From NCBI GenBank assembly GCA_021613335.1, contig JAJTWR010000329.1, forward strand, positions 79,501 through 143,500: a DNA stretch of 64,000 bases, read 5' to 3'. This document shows positions 48,101 through 59,119 of the stretch, one piece after another (positions within the stretch are counted from its first letter, which is position 1; each line of letters opens with the position of its first letter). A program made the translations under genes and the position numbers. The stretch is from Whitmania pigra. Its lineage: Eukaryota; Annelida; Clitellata; Hirudinida; Haemopidae. The notes beneath the pieces were generated by a model, which did no database searches, was not told the origin of the DNA, and saw only the letters and a program-made list of their open reading frames with translations.

Positions 48101-51100
48101 GGAGCAACGTGGGCCTTGAAATACTAAAGCTCCTGTACTGCCAAATAGGAGGAGAAATAACTGAGGCTCTCAAAAAATTGGATCCTCTTCCAGCAACCAT
48201 TATTGAACATCTTGGTCTGAATGCTTGTCATGAAGTCAACATGAACTTGAAAGAGGTGGTTGAAAAGTTTTTGGTAACTGGTGTGTATTTCAAAGAAGCT
48301 TCTGATGTAGGGGAGGTCATTTTGAACAGACATCACGGGGTCGAAGGCCTTCTCACGAGCATTAGAACAAATTTGTGTGACCTACCTCAATTTGTTTCTG
48401 ATATCAAAAGTGATGCGATGGAGTCGTCAGTCAATCGATACACAGATTTTCTGTATTTGTTCAATTTGATGAAAACTCAGTTTGAGATGTTGCTTGAAAG
48501 AGGAGATTATGACGATGCAGAATTGTTGAATATTGCCTCGTGTCTGGGCTTATTGGGTCCCATAAATTTTGATCATGCCTTGGAGATAGAACAGGTTTTG
48601 AATGCTGAAGAATTTCCTTTAATGTCTTTAAATGATGAGATTTCCTTGCATTGCACCATCATCAAAAGATATCTATCTAAGTACCTGGTCGATCAACGAA
48701 CTGAAGTTGTAAGGACGACATGCAATGTACTGAAACATCTTCTCCAATGTGAAAAAGGAAGAAATGCTCTTAGAAAATTGGAGGAAACTGAAGGGAACAA
48801 CAGCAGAATCTTTAAAACTTTACATCCTTTCATGCATGGAAAAAAAGATGAGTTACAAATTGCAGTCACATGTGACCTGGTGAGTTTACTCAGTAGTGAT
48901 GACATGTGGAAAGGCTTTAAAGCTTCCAGTCAAGCATTTGTTCTGAACTTAGTGTCTTCGACTGAATTCGTCTGCGATGAGTTTCTCAATTTGCTGGGTC
49001 CGATCTGCAAGCTGAAGGTTGGGTTGTCTCGGTTTCTGTTACCATATTTGGTTCACAAAATACTAGCGATTCCTGGTACAAGTTTGGTCGACCGCATTTC
49101 AAATCACTTCGAAATGATTATTTCTGATTTTGTGGAAAGAAATGATTCGAGCGTTGAGACTATTGAGGACATCCTACATGTATTCCAATATTTGAGATCC
49201 AAGCCTAAAGATAAAGGTACAGCATGGGACAGTAACTTCTGGTTGAAAATTGACTTTTTGCTGTTGGCTCAAGCTTCTTTGAAAAAGAACAAATTCTATT
49301 CGGCACTTTTGTTTTCCGAGCTTCATTGCCTTCACACCGCTGACATTGGCCATAAAGAGATTCAAAGTGTGTGGATGGAGGCTTACAACAAAATCGACGA
49401 CATCGATTCCATTCACGGTTGCGGCAATCACGTGCTGCTGGAGCCGTGCAACAGAATGAAAATGTTAGAAAGAAATAAAGAGTGGAACAAGTCACTTGTC
49501 TTGTCTGATATGCATCTGACACACAACACTTTGGCCAACTGCCCCCAGAGCACATTAAGTCATGCTAGTATTTCTCTGATGAAGTCCCTCCAAAAACTGA
49601 GTTGTCACTATTTGTTGGATTTTAGTCTCTCGAAGTATCGAGAGTTCCGAGTACCCGAAGACGTGAAAGAGATGCAATACCGAGCCGCATGGGAAATGAG
49701 CAACTGGGACCTCAGTGTGATAGAGAACTTGAATGAGAAGTCTGGATATCATGAATTGATTTATGGAAGCTTGAAGGCACTGAAGGACCAAAACTTTCCT
49801 TTGCTGGAATTCCATGTTGGCTCTGCCAGGAAAAACTTGGTAAATTCTGTTGTGACAAACGAGTATGAAGGGATGTGTATGGCATCACTAAAACCAATTC
49901 TAGCAAAATTAAGGTGTCTTTCTGAACTGGAAGAACTAGCAAATGTTTTGAAGGAGAAGCCTGTATTGATTGAAGAAGTATTGACTAGGTGGCATTCAGA
50001 AAGGTACTCCAACAATTTTGATGATATTGAACTGTTACTGAAGCAGAGATGTGTTGTTTCACAATTAATCCAAGCTCCAGTAGTTCCGTCGATTGCTTTC
50101 TCTCAGATCTGCACCCCGTTGTCTTGTGCTTCCAGCTTGTCAAATGATGGAATTTATCACAACCATGTGGAACAAATCATTCTTCAGCTTTCAAAGCATG
50201 CTCTGAAAGCAGGCAGGCTTGAGTTGGCTGAAAAATCAATTATGATGATGAAAGAAATGTCACCAGAGATAGAAAATCTTTCTGCCATTCAAGACTGGCA
50301 GCTGGAAGAGGCAAAGATTTTCTGGGCACGAGGCGAACTGGATATGGCAAAGTATTTGATCAAACGACTCGTAGACAGACAAGAGAATTCCAATTTGGGT
50401 GCAAAGTGTCTGCTCCTGTACGGAGACATCCTCGTCGAAACGCAATCTGAGACTCCGACCGTGATAATGGAATCTCTCTACAAGAAGGCTGTTAAAATGC
50501 TGGGCGAGGAAGTGACGACATCGGAAACATCTGTCGACGCTTTCTACTCGCTTGCCTCGTATGCAGATGCTCAATATAAAATTAAGGTCGAGTTCATGGA
50601 ATCTCCCACCCACGACGACAAATTGGAACTGATGAGGCAGGCAAGAGAGGAGATATCAAAAATGAAAGCGAAAAATCAAACCGACGTGAAGATGAGATAT
50701 TTGAAAACTTTGGAGAAACAGTTGAAAATTGATGACAATGAAATGCAGCAGTTGAACAGTGACTGCAAGCAATTTCTTATTTATTCTCTTGAAAACTATC
50801 TCAAGTGTTTACAGAGGAGTCCAAAATACGATTCGAGCATGTATCGGCTGATTTCACTCTGGTTCAATAATCTCGATGATAGCGAGGTCAATGAAGTATT
50901 GGCAAGATATGCACTTCAAGTATCTTCTCACAAATTTCTTCCACTAATGTACCAGCTAGCAGCACGAATGAATCTCTCCAATGGTTTGTTCCAAACCACT
51001 CTCGTGAATGTCGTGGCGAATGCGGCAACGGACCACCCGCACCACGTTTTGCCAATAATATTGTCCCTTGCTCATGCCAACCTCGATGAGTCACTGACCA

Positions 51101-53111
51101 AAAATATCAGGAGAAGCACGAGCAGGAATTTGGGTAACAACCAGAACGAAGTACCTGACGAGGAGCGCATGGTTGCTGCCCAGAATCTTATTGCTAGATT
51201 AAAGACGAAGGTTCCAAATCACATCAAACTTCTGACCAATCAGATGGAATTATTAAGCAGGGCATATATCGAGCTGGCTAATTGGAATGTGGACAGTTAC
51301 AAGGGAGAAACGAGAGCTATCAAGTTTCCGAGCAGCACGACCCTCCTGCAGATGAGTCATCATCCCTCTGTTGCCGTGGCAACTATGGAAATTCCTGTCT
51401 CTCCGAGTGGAAAATATAATGAAATCGTTCACGTGCTTAAAGTAGAAAACACATTTTCACTGGCGGGAGGTATAAACCTTCCGAAGATAATCACGTGCAG
51501 GTGCTCGGACGGTGTCAATAGGAAACAGCTCGTTAAGGGTAAAGATGACTTGAGGCAGGATGCAGTTATGCAGCAAGTTTTTAATTCTGTTAACGGCTTC
51601 TTGAAGAGAGACGACGAGACCAGAAAGAGGAACCTGCGAATCAGAACTTACAAGGTCGTGCCTTTGTCTCAGAGGAGCGGGTTGCTCGAATGGTGCGCGG
51701 ACACCGAACCCCTCGGCGATTATTTATGTAATCCCGTAACAGGGGCTCACCAAAGATACAGACCTCAAGATTTGAAACCCATCGACTGCAGGAAGCAGAT
51801 GAACATGGTCCACGGCACAACGGATGAAAACCAAAAGCTTGCCACTTACTTGAACATCTGCAAAAGATTCCAGCCTGTATTCAGGCATTTCTTTATGGAA
51901 AAATTTCTTGATGCAACTAAATGGTTCCAGAAGAGGCTGGCATATACCAGAAGTGTTGCTACTACCTCTATTGGTAATTTGCTTAATGTTCTATTTTCTT
52001 AATTCATCCAGTATTTAGATTAACAAACTTTGGCCTAGTCAGTGTGGTATAATACAAAAATTAATTGATTCAATGTTCATTCTCTGTGCTTATAACCTTG
52101 AGATTTGTATACTGATTTTTTTATTATTCTAATTTCGTGACTCCAAATATAATTACCTGAAAACAGTTTCAATAACCTTAAAATTTGACTGAAAATTCTA
52201 AAAATGGAATTTTTGTTTAATATTTGCAACAGTCGGTTACATGCTCGGCCTGGGGGACAGACATGTCCAAAACATCCTGGTAGATGTGAAGTTGGCCGAA
52301 CTGATACACATCGATTTTGGAGTTGCCTTTGAACAAGGTTGGAACCTTCCAACTCCGGAGACCGTCCCATTCAGACTCACAAGAGACCTGGTGGACGGAA
52401 TGGGGGTCACGGGGGTTGAGGGAGTCTTCAGGAGGTTTGGTGCATTATTCCATCGCTTATTATTAATTATTATTATTATTATTATATTACTTATTTACTA
52501 TTAATTATTGTTATTCTATCACTTATCCATATTATTATTAATTATTATTTTATTACTTCATAATTGACCATGCATTAACTTAAAACTTGCTTAAAGGTGC
52601 TGTGAGAAAACAATGATGGCAATGAGAGCCAATAGAGAGGTGCTAATGACTATAATAGAGGTCTTTCTCTACGATCCCCTTTACGATTGGGCCATGTCTC
52701 CTACGAAAGCTTTTCAAGTCCAAAACAGACACAATCTCACTCTGGATTCCACAGAATCTTCAGAGAACGACATACTTACTGGAAAATCGGGTTGGTTACA
52801 AAGTTTTGAAGTTTTTAGCAATGAAATGTTTTATTTCTGCAAATGGGAATAATTAATCCAAGTAATGTAAGATTAAAATTCTTACTGAAACTAAGAGTTG
52901 TCATTATGATATATTGTGCCAATCTCTTGTAGATAACAGCCATTTGAACAAAGTGGCAAAGAGGGTGCTCTTGAGACTGAATCAAAAGTTGTGTGGCTTT
53001 GAAGGAAGCATCCAACTGAGTGTGGAAGGACACGTCAGCCGCTTGATCCTGCAAGCCACTGATCCAAAGAATTTGAGTCGCCTCTTTCCAGGCTGGCAGC
53101 CTTACATTTGA
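42117..53111 (+). CDS. ATM: ATM serine/threonine kinase (complete, 18 coding exons)
   Basis: PI3K-related kinase that senses DNA double-strand breaks and phosphorylates SQ/TQ sites of checkpoint proteins in the nucleus. Exons: 42117-42188, 42292-42393, 42458-42581, 42648-42815, 42952-43219, 43343-43508, 43640-43747, 43843-43919, 44184-44250, 44312-44495, 44581-44842, 44913-45172, 45237-45646, 45706-45831, 45904-51973, 52233-52434, 52597-52790, 52933-53111. They total 9,039 nt, giving 3,012 aa, near the human length (3,056). The N-terminus [12 protein letters not shown] and the WDVIFK block match ATM. HEAT-like helices fill the first two thirds, then FAT (about 1850-2500). The kinase has K2676 ([10 protein letters not shown]), GDRHVQNIL with D2830 and N2835, and HIDFG with D2849. 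FATC ends [13 protein letters not shown]. The exon 5 end (43219) is the least certain junction. Confidence 0.96.
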
Positions 53112-53266
53112 GTTTTACTGGCCATGTCATATGATCGAATGAGTTCATTTAATTCTGTGCGCTTGCCTTCTTTCACGTTTCTAGCAAACCTTTGTTCTTG
53201 CACTTCTATCTTCAATTTGAAAGTTATATACAGTTGTTGTTACGTTGTTCGGTGTATTCATGGTTT

Positions 53267-53272
53267 AATAAA
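53267..53272 (+). promoter_or_regulatory. Probable ATM polyadenylation signal AATAAA
   Basis: AATAAA in GGTTTAATAAAATAG, about 155 bp after the ATM stop codon. It is the first AATAAA after the stop and lies in a T-rich setting. Confidence 0.6.
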
Positions 53273-53280
53273 ATAGTTCT

Positions 53281-53745
53281 CGTCTAGTAGGTACTTTCTT
53301 GTGGCGCATGAATACTAAACAAAAGTAGGCTTTCGCAGAATAGGGGTTCGGTGTTGGCTCTCATCAGCATCACGAGGAGACCGGGGTCTGGTTTGTCCGG
53401 ATGGGTTCCAGACCCATGGAAGGTCATGCATAACAGCCTCGAAACATTTGCTCCTAGTGCCTTAAGTAGCAGCATGAAAGTTACCGAGAAACCCCTGAAC
53501 GAATCAAAAATCATCCTCGCTTCTCTACTGCCGCCATCGTCGTCGTCGTTTGCGTCTGCTTCTAACAACGTTATTTTGAATGTGATGCTGCAGTTATCTG
53601 GCTAGGTAATCCTAACGCCATCGGCTGCAAACCAACACGTGACTGAACCCATTGAGATGTCGTATATATTTATTCATGAAGTCATTCAACATGGACAAGG
53701 AACATTTAGGCAAGTTGAAGAGATCCTGCTGCTTTCGCATCCGTT
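53281..53745. other. Convergent intergenic space between ATM and the calmodulin-like gene
   Basis: Both neighbouring genes end here. Two opposed open frames (53351-53605 plus, 53284-53568 minus) are not recognisable as proteins. The segment is GC-richer than its flanks and may hold the 3' untranslated region of the minus-strand gene. Confidence 0.5.
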
Positions 53746-55417
53746 TTATGTTCCTTGGGCGTACATCATCTTGATGAATTCTGAAAATTTAAGAATTTTT
53801 TTTACGTAGGTGTGCGAGAATGCGAGTTTCACGTGTAAAATGATATTCTATAAGCTTCAAAAATAGGCGATTGTAATCAACCTAAGGCTGGCCTGAAAAG
53901 CTCCGAGATCTGATGGATGGGGCGGTCTAAATTTTCGCGCCAATAAGCAAGATCAGAACGAGCGGTTTTCAAAAGTTACCTTCGTAATCTATTTTTCCAT
54001 CGCCATTCTTATCAGCAGCTCTAATCATGGCTTTTATATCTTTATCCGAAAGGTTTTCGCCCAAGCTTTTCATAGTCGCTTTCAGTTCTGACTTATCGAT
54101 TAATCCATTTCCGTCTCGATCGAATACCTGATAATAGGTCAGTGAAAGAACTTTAATCTAAGACTTAAGAAAAAACAGATCATGAAACATTTATATGGGA
54201 CATAATGAAACGAATTCACTGCTATAAAAATTCTAAAGAACTACGACCGAGAAATGAATCAGACCTTGAAAGATTGACGCATCTCTTCCTCCGCTCTTTT
54301 CCTCGCTTCTTCCTTGTTTGCCTTCTTGAAGGAACCCCTCGATCTTTCCATCAGTTTTAAGAACGAATCGAAGTTAATGCGTCCTATAGAATAACGTCGA
54401 CAATTGTGTACTTGTAAAAAAACGATAAACATTCTTTATTTAAATGATCATTTCATTTCTATGGTTTAGACATTTTTCGGTTAGGTATGAGTCGTTCACT
54501 CCATACTTAAGTTGGTCGATTGCTGCAGAACTGCAGGCAACTGCACCGAGAACTTAATTTTTTAATAATTTTCCGCTGGTTGCCGTGCGATTATGCGCAA
54601 TTTTCAGCGAAAGACATTCCTTCTACTCGCCACTGTTGTCGATGTGCGTGAGAAGGTGCTGGGCTTCAGCTTGACTGATGATGTGGCCCAAGTCCTTCAT
54701 GACCAATTGGATGTCGGAGGGTGTTATATCTCCGCTCTTGTTTCGATCGAATGATTGGAAGACTCGCTGAAATTCTGATGAGAAACTTGTTATCAAGTGT
54801 GCCGATTGATCATTCTTTTGTGTTACTTACCTTCGACCTCATTCGCCGAAAAGTAACTTCTCGCCTTTTGGGGAGTAATTAATCGATATGTAAATCAAGT
54901 TTAATATCAACAGATTTTATCTTTATAAACAAAAACTAATCAAGTTTCAAACACGGTCATTTGCCTGCATTTGATTAAAATAATTATTGTTCGTGTTATC
55001 ATCGACTCTGGCGACTTTATGGTTCTGTTTGTGAAAGTTAGTGAACAAGTCCGTAAATGAGTTTAAAAGTAACAAAGAAGGCTCAGGAATAGAAAATAAA
55101 TATCCTAACTATTAGTTAAACCACTTATTAGAAGACATTTTAACATAAACTTTGAGAATTAGCATAATCCTAGCAGGAGAAATCCTCTTTCACTCGTAGG
55201 AAATAGAAAGGTCCATAGGAATTGCAGCTTTTTGGGTGTATGACGCAGATCTCATTGCAGCCAATGATAGCACACATGTTACATTTTTGCCTACTTAGTC
55301 TTCTTCTTATATAATGAAGCCATGATAACTCAAGAAACCGAATTTCATCACAAATCATAAATTATGAGATTGTAAATAAAACTCGAAACCATGTTAGTGA
55401 TGAAGATTACTTACCAT
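53746..55417 (-). CDS. Calmodulin-like EF-hand protein (160 aa, 6 exons)
   Basis: Calcium-sensor protein of the calmodulin superfamily, probably cytosolic. Exons in gene order: 55417-55415 (only the ATG), 54864-54831, 54774-54631, 54383-54265, 54127-53980, 53780-53746; 160 aa. EF1 is DRNKSGDITPSD (22-33), near canonical with D at position 12. EF2 (about 56-67, HIDNSGRINFDS) has lost the first Asp and last Glu and probably binds no calcium. EF3 (103-114, DRDGNGLIDKSE) and EF4 (139-150, DKNGDGKIDYEE) are canonical. The linker between the lobes is about ten residues longer than in calmodulin and rich in Lys/Arg. The intron after exon 3 appears to start with GC rather than GT. An intron directly after the ATG is also typical of calmodulin genes. 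Confidence 0.88.
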
Positions 55418-56482
55418 TTGTGCAATCACAGAACTCCAGAAAGAAACTTCCCTTAACTTAACCACTCTGGCTTAATAGTAGCGAAAGAGAGAAAAATTTC
55501 GCAGGAGTGAGTAGATGAAGGAGGTAGGCTGGAGGATGTGTTGTATTTATGCTGGAGTGGAAAATCCGTGCATGTGTGCCAGGTCAAACAACATCATCTA
55601 CTTCACGCTCAACCCTTCCGGATGTTTTGAAAGGTTGCTAAAGGTTTGAGAAAATTGCCTACAAAAGTGGGGAGTGCGTTCAAGTCTAACGAGCTAACAA
55701 TCCATTTAAGACAATTTTCCATTGAACTGAATGCACTTGCAGCAACTTTCTGCACTTTCGCCTTTTTAGTAAATTTAATTGATGTAACTCGAGTTCGACT
55801 AGTTCAAAGCATGGCGTCACAAAAGGCAAATATGACTCGGAGATGGAGTGCACAGGAACAAATATGTGTTTGCAAAAATGACAAATTATTGTTAATCATA
55901 ACGAATGTTAATTTTTAATCATAATAAATTCCAGCGAGGTCAATCGAAAAAGCATCTGCTCCTTTAAAATACCAATTATCAAGCGTGATTGCCTGATTGT
56001 ACGAGTAATTCACTACCGGCTTCGCAGACATTATCTTAATTAGAGGATGTTAGATGAACACTTCACCTTATCAACCGTCGATGAAAGAAATCAAGTTAGG
56101 CCAATCAGGCTTTGTAGACACTGTTTGTCCTATTATCATATTACTAATCATAATTACATTATTATACTTGGTTAACTATTTATATCATAAAGTCTGACAG
56201 TTGATTTCAAATTTCTTAGTATAATCCAAAATAATGAATTACTAGTAAAAAAGATTTTAAAAAAATAAAAATGGGAGGTCTGAGGTTCAATTGGCAACAT
56301 AACGACAAAATTGCAGGAAATATAACAAGTGCAGAAGACTGCTGAAAATATAAAGCAACATCAATCAACCTTAATCAGAGATCTAAAAGCAAGTAGTTGA
56401 CAATTAACCTACAGATGTGATTAGCTGTAAAAAAAAAACAAATTTTGTCCCGTGACAGGTGATCAAGCATTTGTCAATCACG
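55418..56482. other. Intergenic, upstream of the calmodulin-like gene
   Basis: Contains the 5' untranslated region and presumed promoter of the minus-strand calmodulin-like gene on its left. The plus frame at 55646-55918 has no recognisable likeness. Confidence 0.5.
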
Positions 56483-58036
56483 TCAAAAGGTCAAGGTCAT
56501 CTTCTGATTGACATTAACTTTGGCCATGACCTTGGAAAATTCCTCAAGAGAAACTTTCCCATCTTGATCTGCATCTGCTTCCATGATGGTCTGATCCACA
56601 ATCTTGTCCAGCTAAATCATTAATTATTAATTTATTTAGTTATCCAAATGGTACTTAAAATCTTGAGAATCATTAAAAAACAAGTTACACTCACCTGTTC
56701 ACCACAAACCTGACTGCCAATTAGCATTGCCAAAATGGAAATCAAATCCATTCGAGATATGAAGCCATCACAATCTTTATCAAACAATTTGAACAAAACT
56801 GCAAAAGCAATTGAAATAAAAATTATTTCACGGGATTAATTGCTAATTAACATAATCTTTTAATGGGGAAAAATTAACTCAACATCACTGACACTTGAGC
56901 TTCTCCTCTGTGGTATTGTATTTGCAGATGTTGACAATGTTTTCGGGAAGAAATCTCGATAGAACCAAGGCAAACTGTTTGAAGGTTATTCTGTCTAACA
57001 TAGCATTTTTTCTGCAAGAAAGGTTCATAAATGTCCACAGAAAGAAAAATTTCATGAATAGGTAAACATTAAGAAAATAAAATTATGCAATAACCAAACA
57101 CTTCCACGGCTTGAAAAAGTTAGTCTTTTGAATTGCAGCACATGTTAATAAATATAAGCAAAAAAGGAAGATGATATCACCATAAGTCATGATTAACATT
57201 AATCATTAATTAACACACTCGAGGTAAGTATGTATTCTAAGTGGAAGGGATTAGAAAATGGAACACTTGAGCAAATGGAAGTCTCGGGAATGGAGTCACT
57301 CTCATACATTTTACATCTTTACTCAAAATTTCTTTGATGTGATTAAAATGCATCAAACAAATATCCAAAACAATCAGAATAAAAAACTAAGGTCTGGCCC
57401 AAATCAGAATTTATTTGGCAAAAGAAATAGAGAAAATCATCTGACTCATGTACCTCTGTTGATTGGTGCAATCAAAAAACCTTGGCTAAACAAAAATTTT
57501 AAGAAAATTTGAAACCAGTGATAAGTAGTTACATATTCATTTCACTAAACATGGGCAATAACTCAGAATAATTTCATCAAATATTTTAGGATGCATAACT
57601 TAACGTATTTCATTTTGCAAATTTAGTCCTTTAGCACCGTTACAAAAATTCTTGCACTCACTCATCCAGAAAAAAAGCATTTATGATGGGATTGCTCAAG
57701 GGATTTGTCATCAATGATGGTTGCACCAAAAAATCTTCTCTCCTAGAAAAAAAAAGTTTTGCCAATTAAAGTTCTCAAAAACATTCAATCTGTACAATAG
57801 TTAGAGAAATTCATTTCATTTTCTTACCATAAGAGACCATCTCCATCCCTGTCGTATAAATTGAAACGCTTTTTAAGTCTGAGAACCTGATCTGTCGTAA
57901 CTACAAAACAAATAAATTAATTGTCATATCCAATATCTAATATTCTCCCCAAGAATTAAATTAACTCACAGCCCGTCTCTTTCCTAATTTCTTCGATTTC
58001 CGGAGTAGCAGCACCTTTAGATTGAGAAAACCCCAT
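56483..58036 (-). CDS. Calcineurin B homologous protein (CHP)-like EF-hand protein
   Basis: Calcium-binding cofactor; family members bind and stabilise Na+/H+ exchangers at membranes and affect calcineurin and vesicle traffic. Exons in gene order: 58036-57970, 57900-57828, 57742-57662, 57011-56893, 56798-56695, 56611-56483; phases agree, 190 aa (vertebrate CHP1 195). CHP marks: MG start, EIEEIRKETGF, TNPLSNPIINAFF and the end NVNQKMTLTF. EF1 loop 39-50 (DRDGDGLLWRED), EF3 120-131 (DKDCDGFISRMD), EF4 161-172 (DADQDGKVSLEE); EF2 is degenerate. Gly2 could be myristoylated, though Phe3 is unfavourable. Calcineurin B itself is the alternative but lacks the ETGF and QKM features. Confidence 0.9.
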
Positions 58037-59119
58037 CACATCAGTGTAAAAGTAAATAATAAAGTTGCTCAGTTGGTCTTTCAACGAATGTTTGGGTTTG
58101 ATGGGTGTTTAATATCGTCACTAATGATAAATGGGTTTTTAACATTGTCAATAATGATATTTAGATAGGGGGAATCGACCGAAACATCTGTCAGTTGTTT
58201 ACAAACTGCGTGAAAGCTCATTAAGTTGTACACATACCAATGCCTTTTCAGTAAATAAAATTCTAAAAGATAAACGTCTAAATAGCTTCAAACAGAATTG
58301 ATTGAGCTGTGATTATTATATCTCTGAGTTCGAAGATGTCCAGAATATTTTTGCAAGCAAGTTCTCAACATTTTATCCTAACAGATGGGTTGCAAACACG
58401 AACGGAGTATTTTTTGTACCAGTACAAAAGTAGCAAAGGACAAAATAGCTGTTTTGTCGCTCGGCTATTACGACGGAGTGCCAATCCAGTTATCTGGAGC
58501 AAACCAAAAACGAGTCATATGTCAGACCCGATTAGAACCCCACCACCCTTGTGCGGTCAGAGCCAAACCACTCAATAAACCGAGTTTTCGTAATTTTACT
58601 CTCCAAGTATTCTGAGTCTATGCAGACAAGGTTTAGTGTGTTCTAATTTCAGTGACAATGGTGTTCGTGAATTAATTAATTCAAACCAATTTTAATACAC
58701 CTTCTTCCAGCTGCCAATCAAACAACAATTATGAGTATCAACGTGAGCACATCAAAATTTGAGGTGTAAGTAAAACAAAACAATGACTAATTGGCAAGGT
58801 AACTTCAATTAATCTAATGCACGATCCTCTAAACCATGAAAAAACCCATTTTGACATCAGTTTCAGCCAAAATGTTTAAAATAAGCCAGATGAGCCAGTT
58901 TTCAAAATGTCAGTAAAAATAGTTTTCATCCATCTTTTTCAATACATTGAAAAATTGGATCTCTCTTTTACATTTTTATGGAACATTTGTATAGAATATC
59001 TGGAAGCAATTCCCAAATCTCAACTCATTACATGGCAGCATTCATGGCTTCACCTGAAGTTATTTTTGCCATCTAGAGCTTGATAGAATTTTGTTGCAGT
59101 TGATGGCACAGATGTGAAC
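58037..59119. other. Intergenic between CHP-like and THG1 genes
   Basis: Contains the CHP-like promoter region. A plus-strand frame of 76 codons at 58385-58615 is the only open stretch of note and resembles nothing I know. Confidence 0.45.

Noticed and set aside
49174..49942. Minus-strand open frames inside the large ATM exon
   Set aside because: Shadows of a strongly supported coding exon on the other strand.
53284..53605. Opposed open frames between ATM and the calmodulin-like gene
   Set aside because: Neither resembles a protein family. Both lie where 3' untranslated regions of convergent genes are expected.
58385..58615. 76-codon plus-strand frame starting MGCKHERSIF
   Set aside because: Reasonable composition but no recognised family and no splice partners, and a single short frame is expected by chance.
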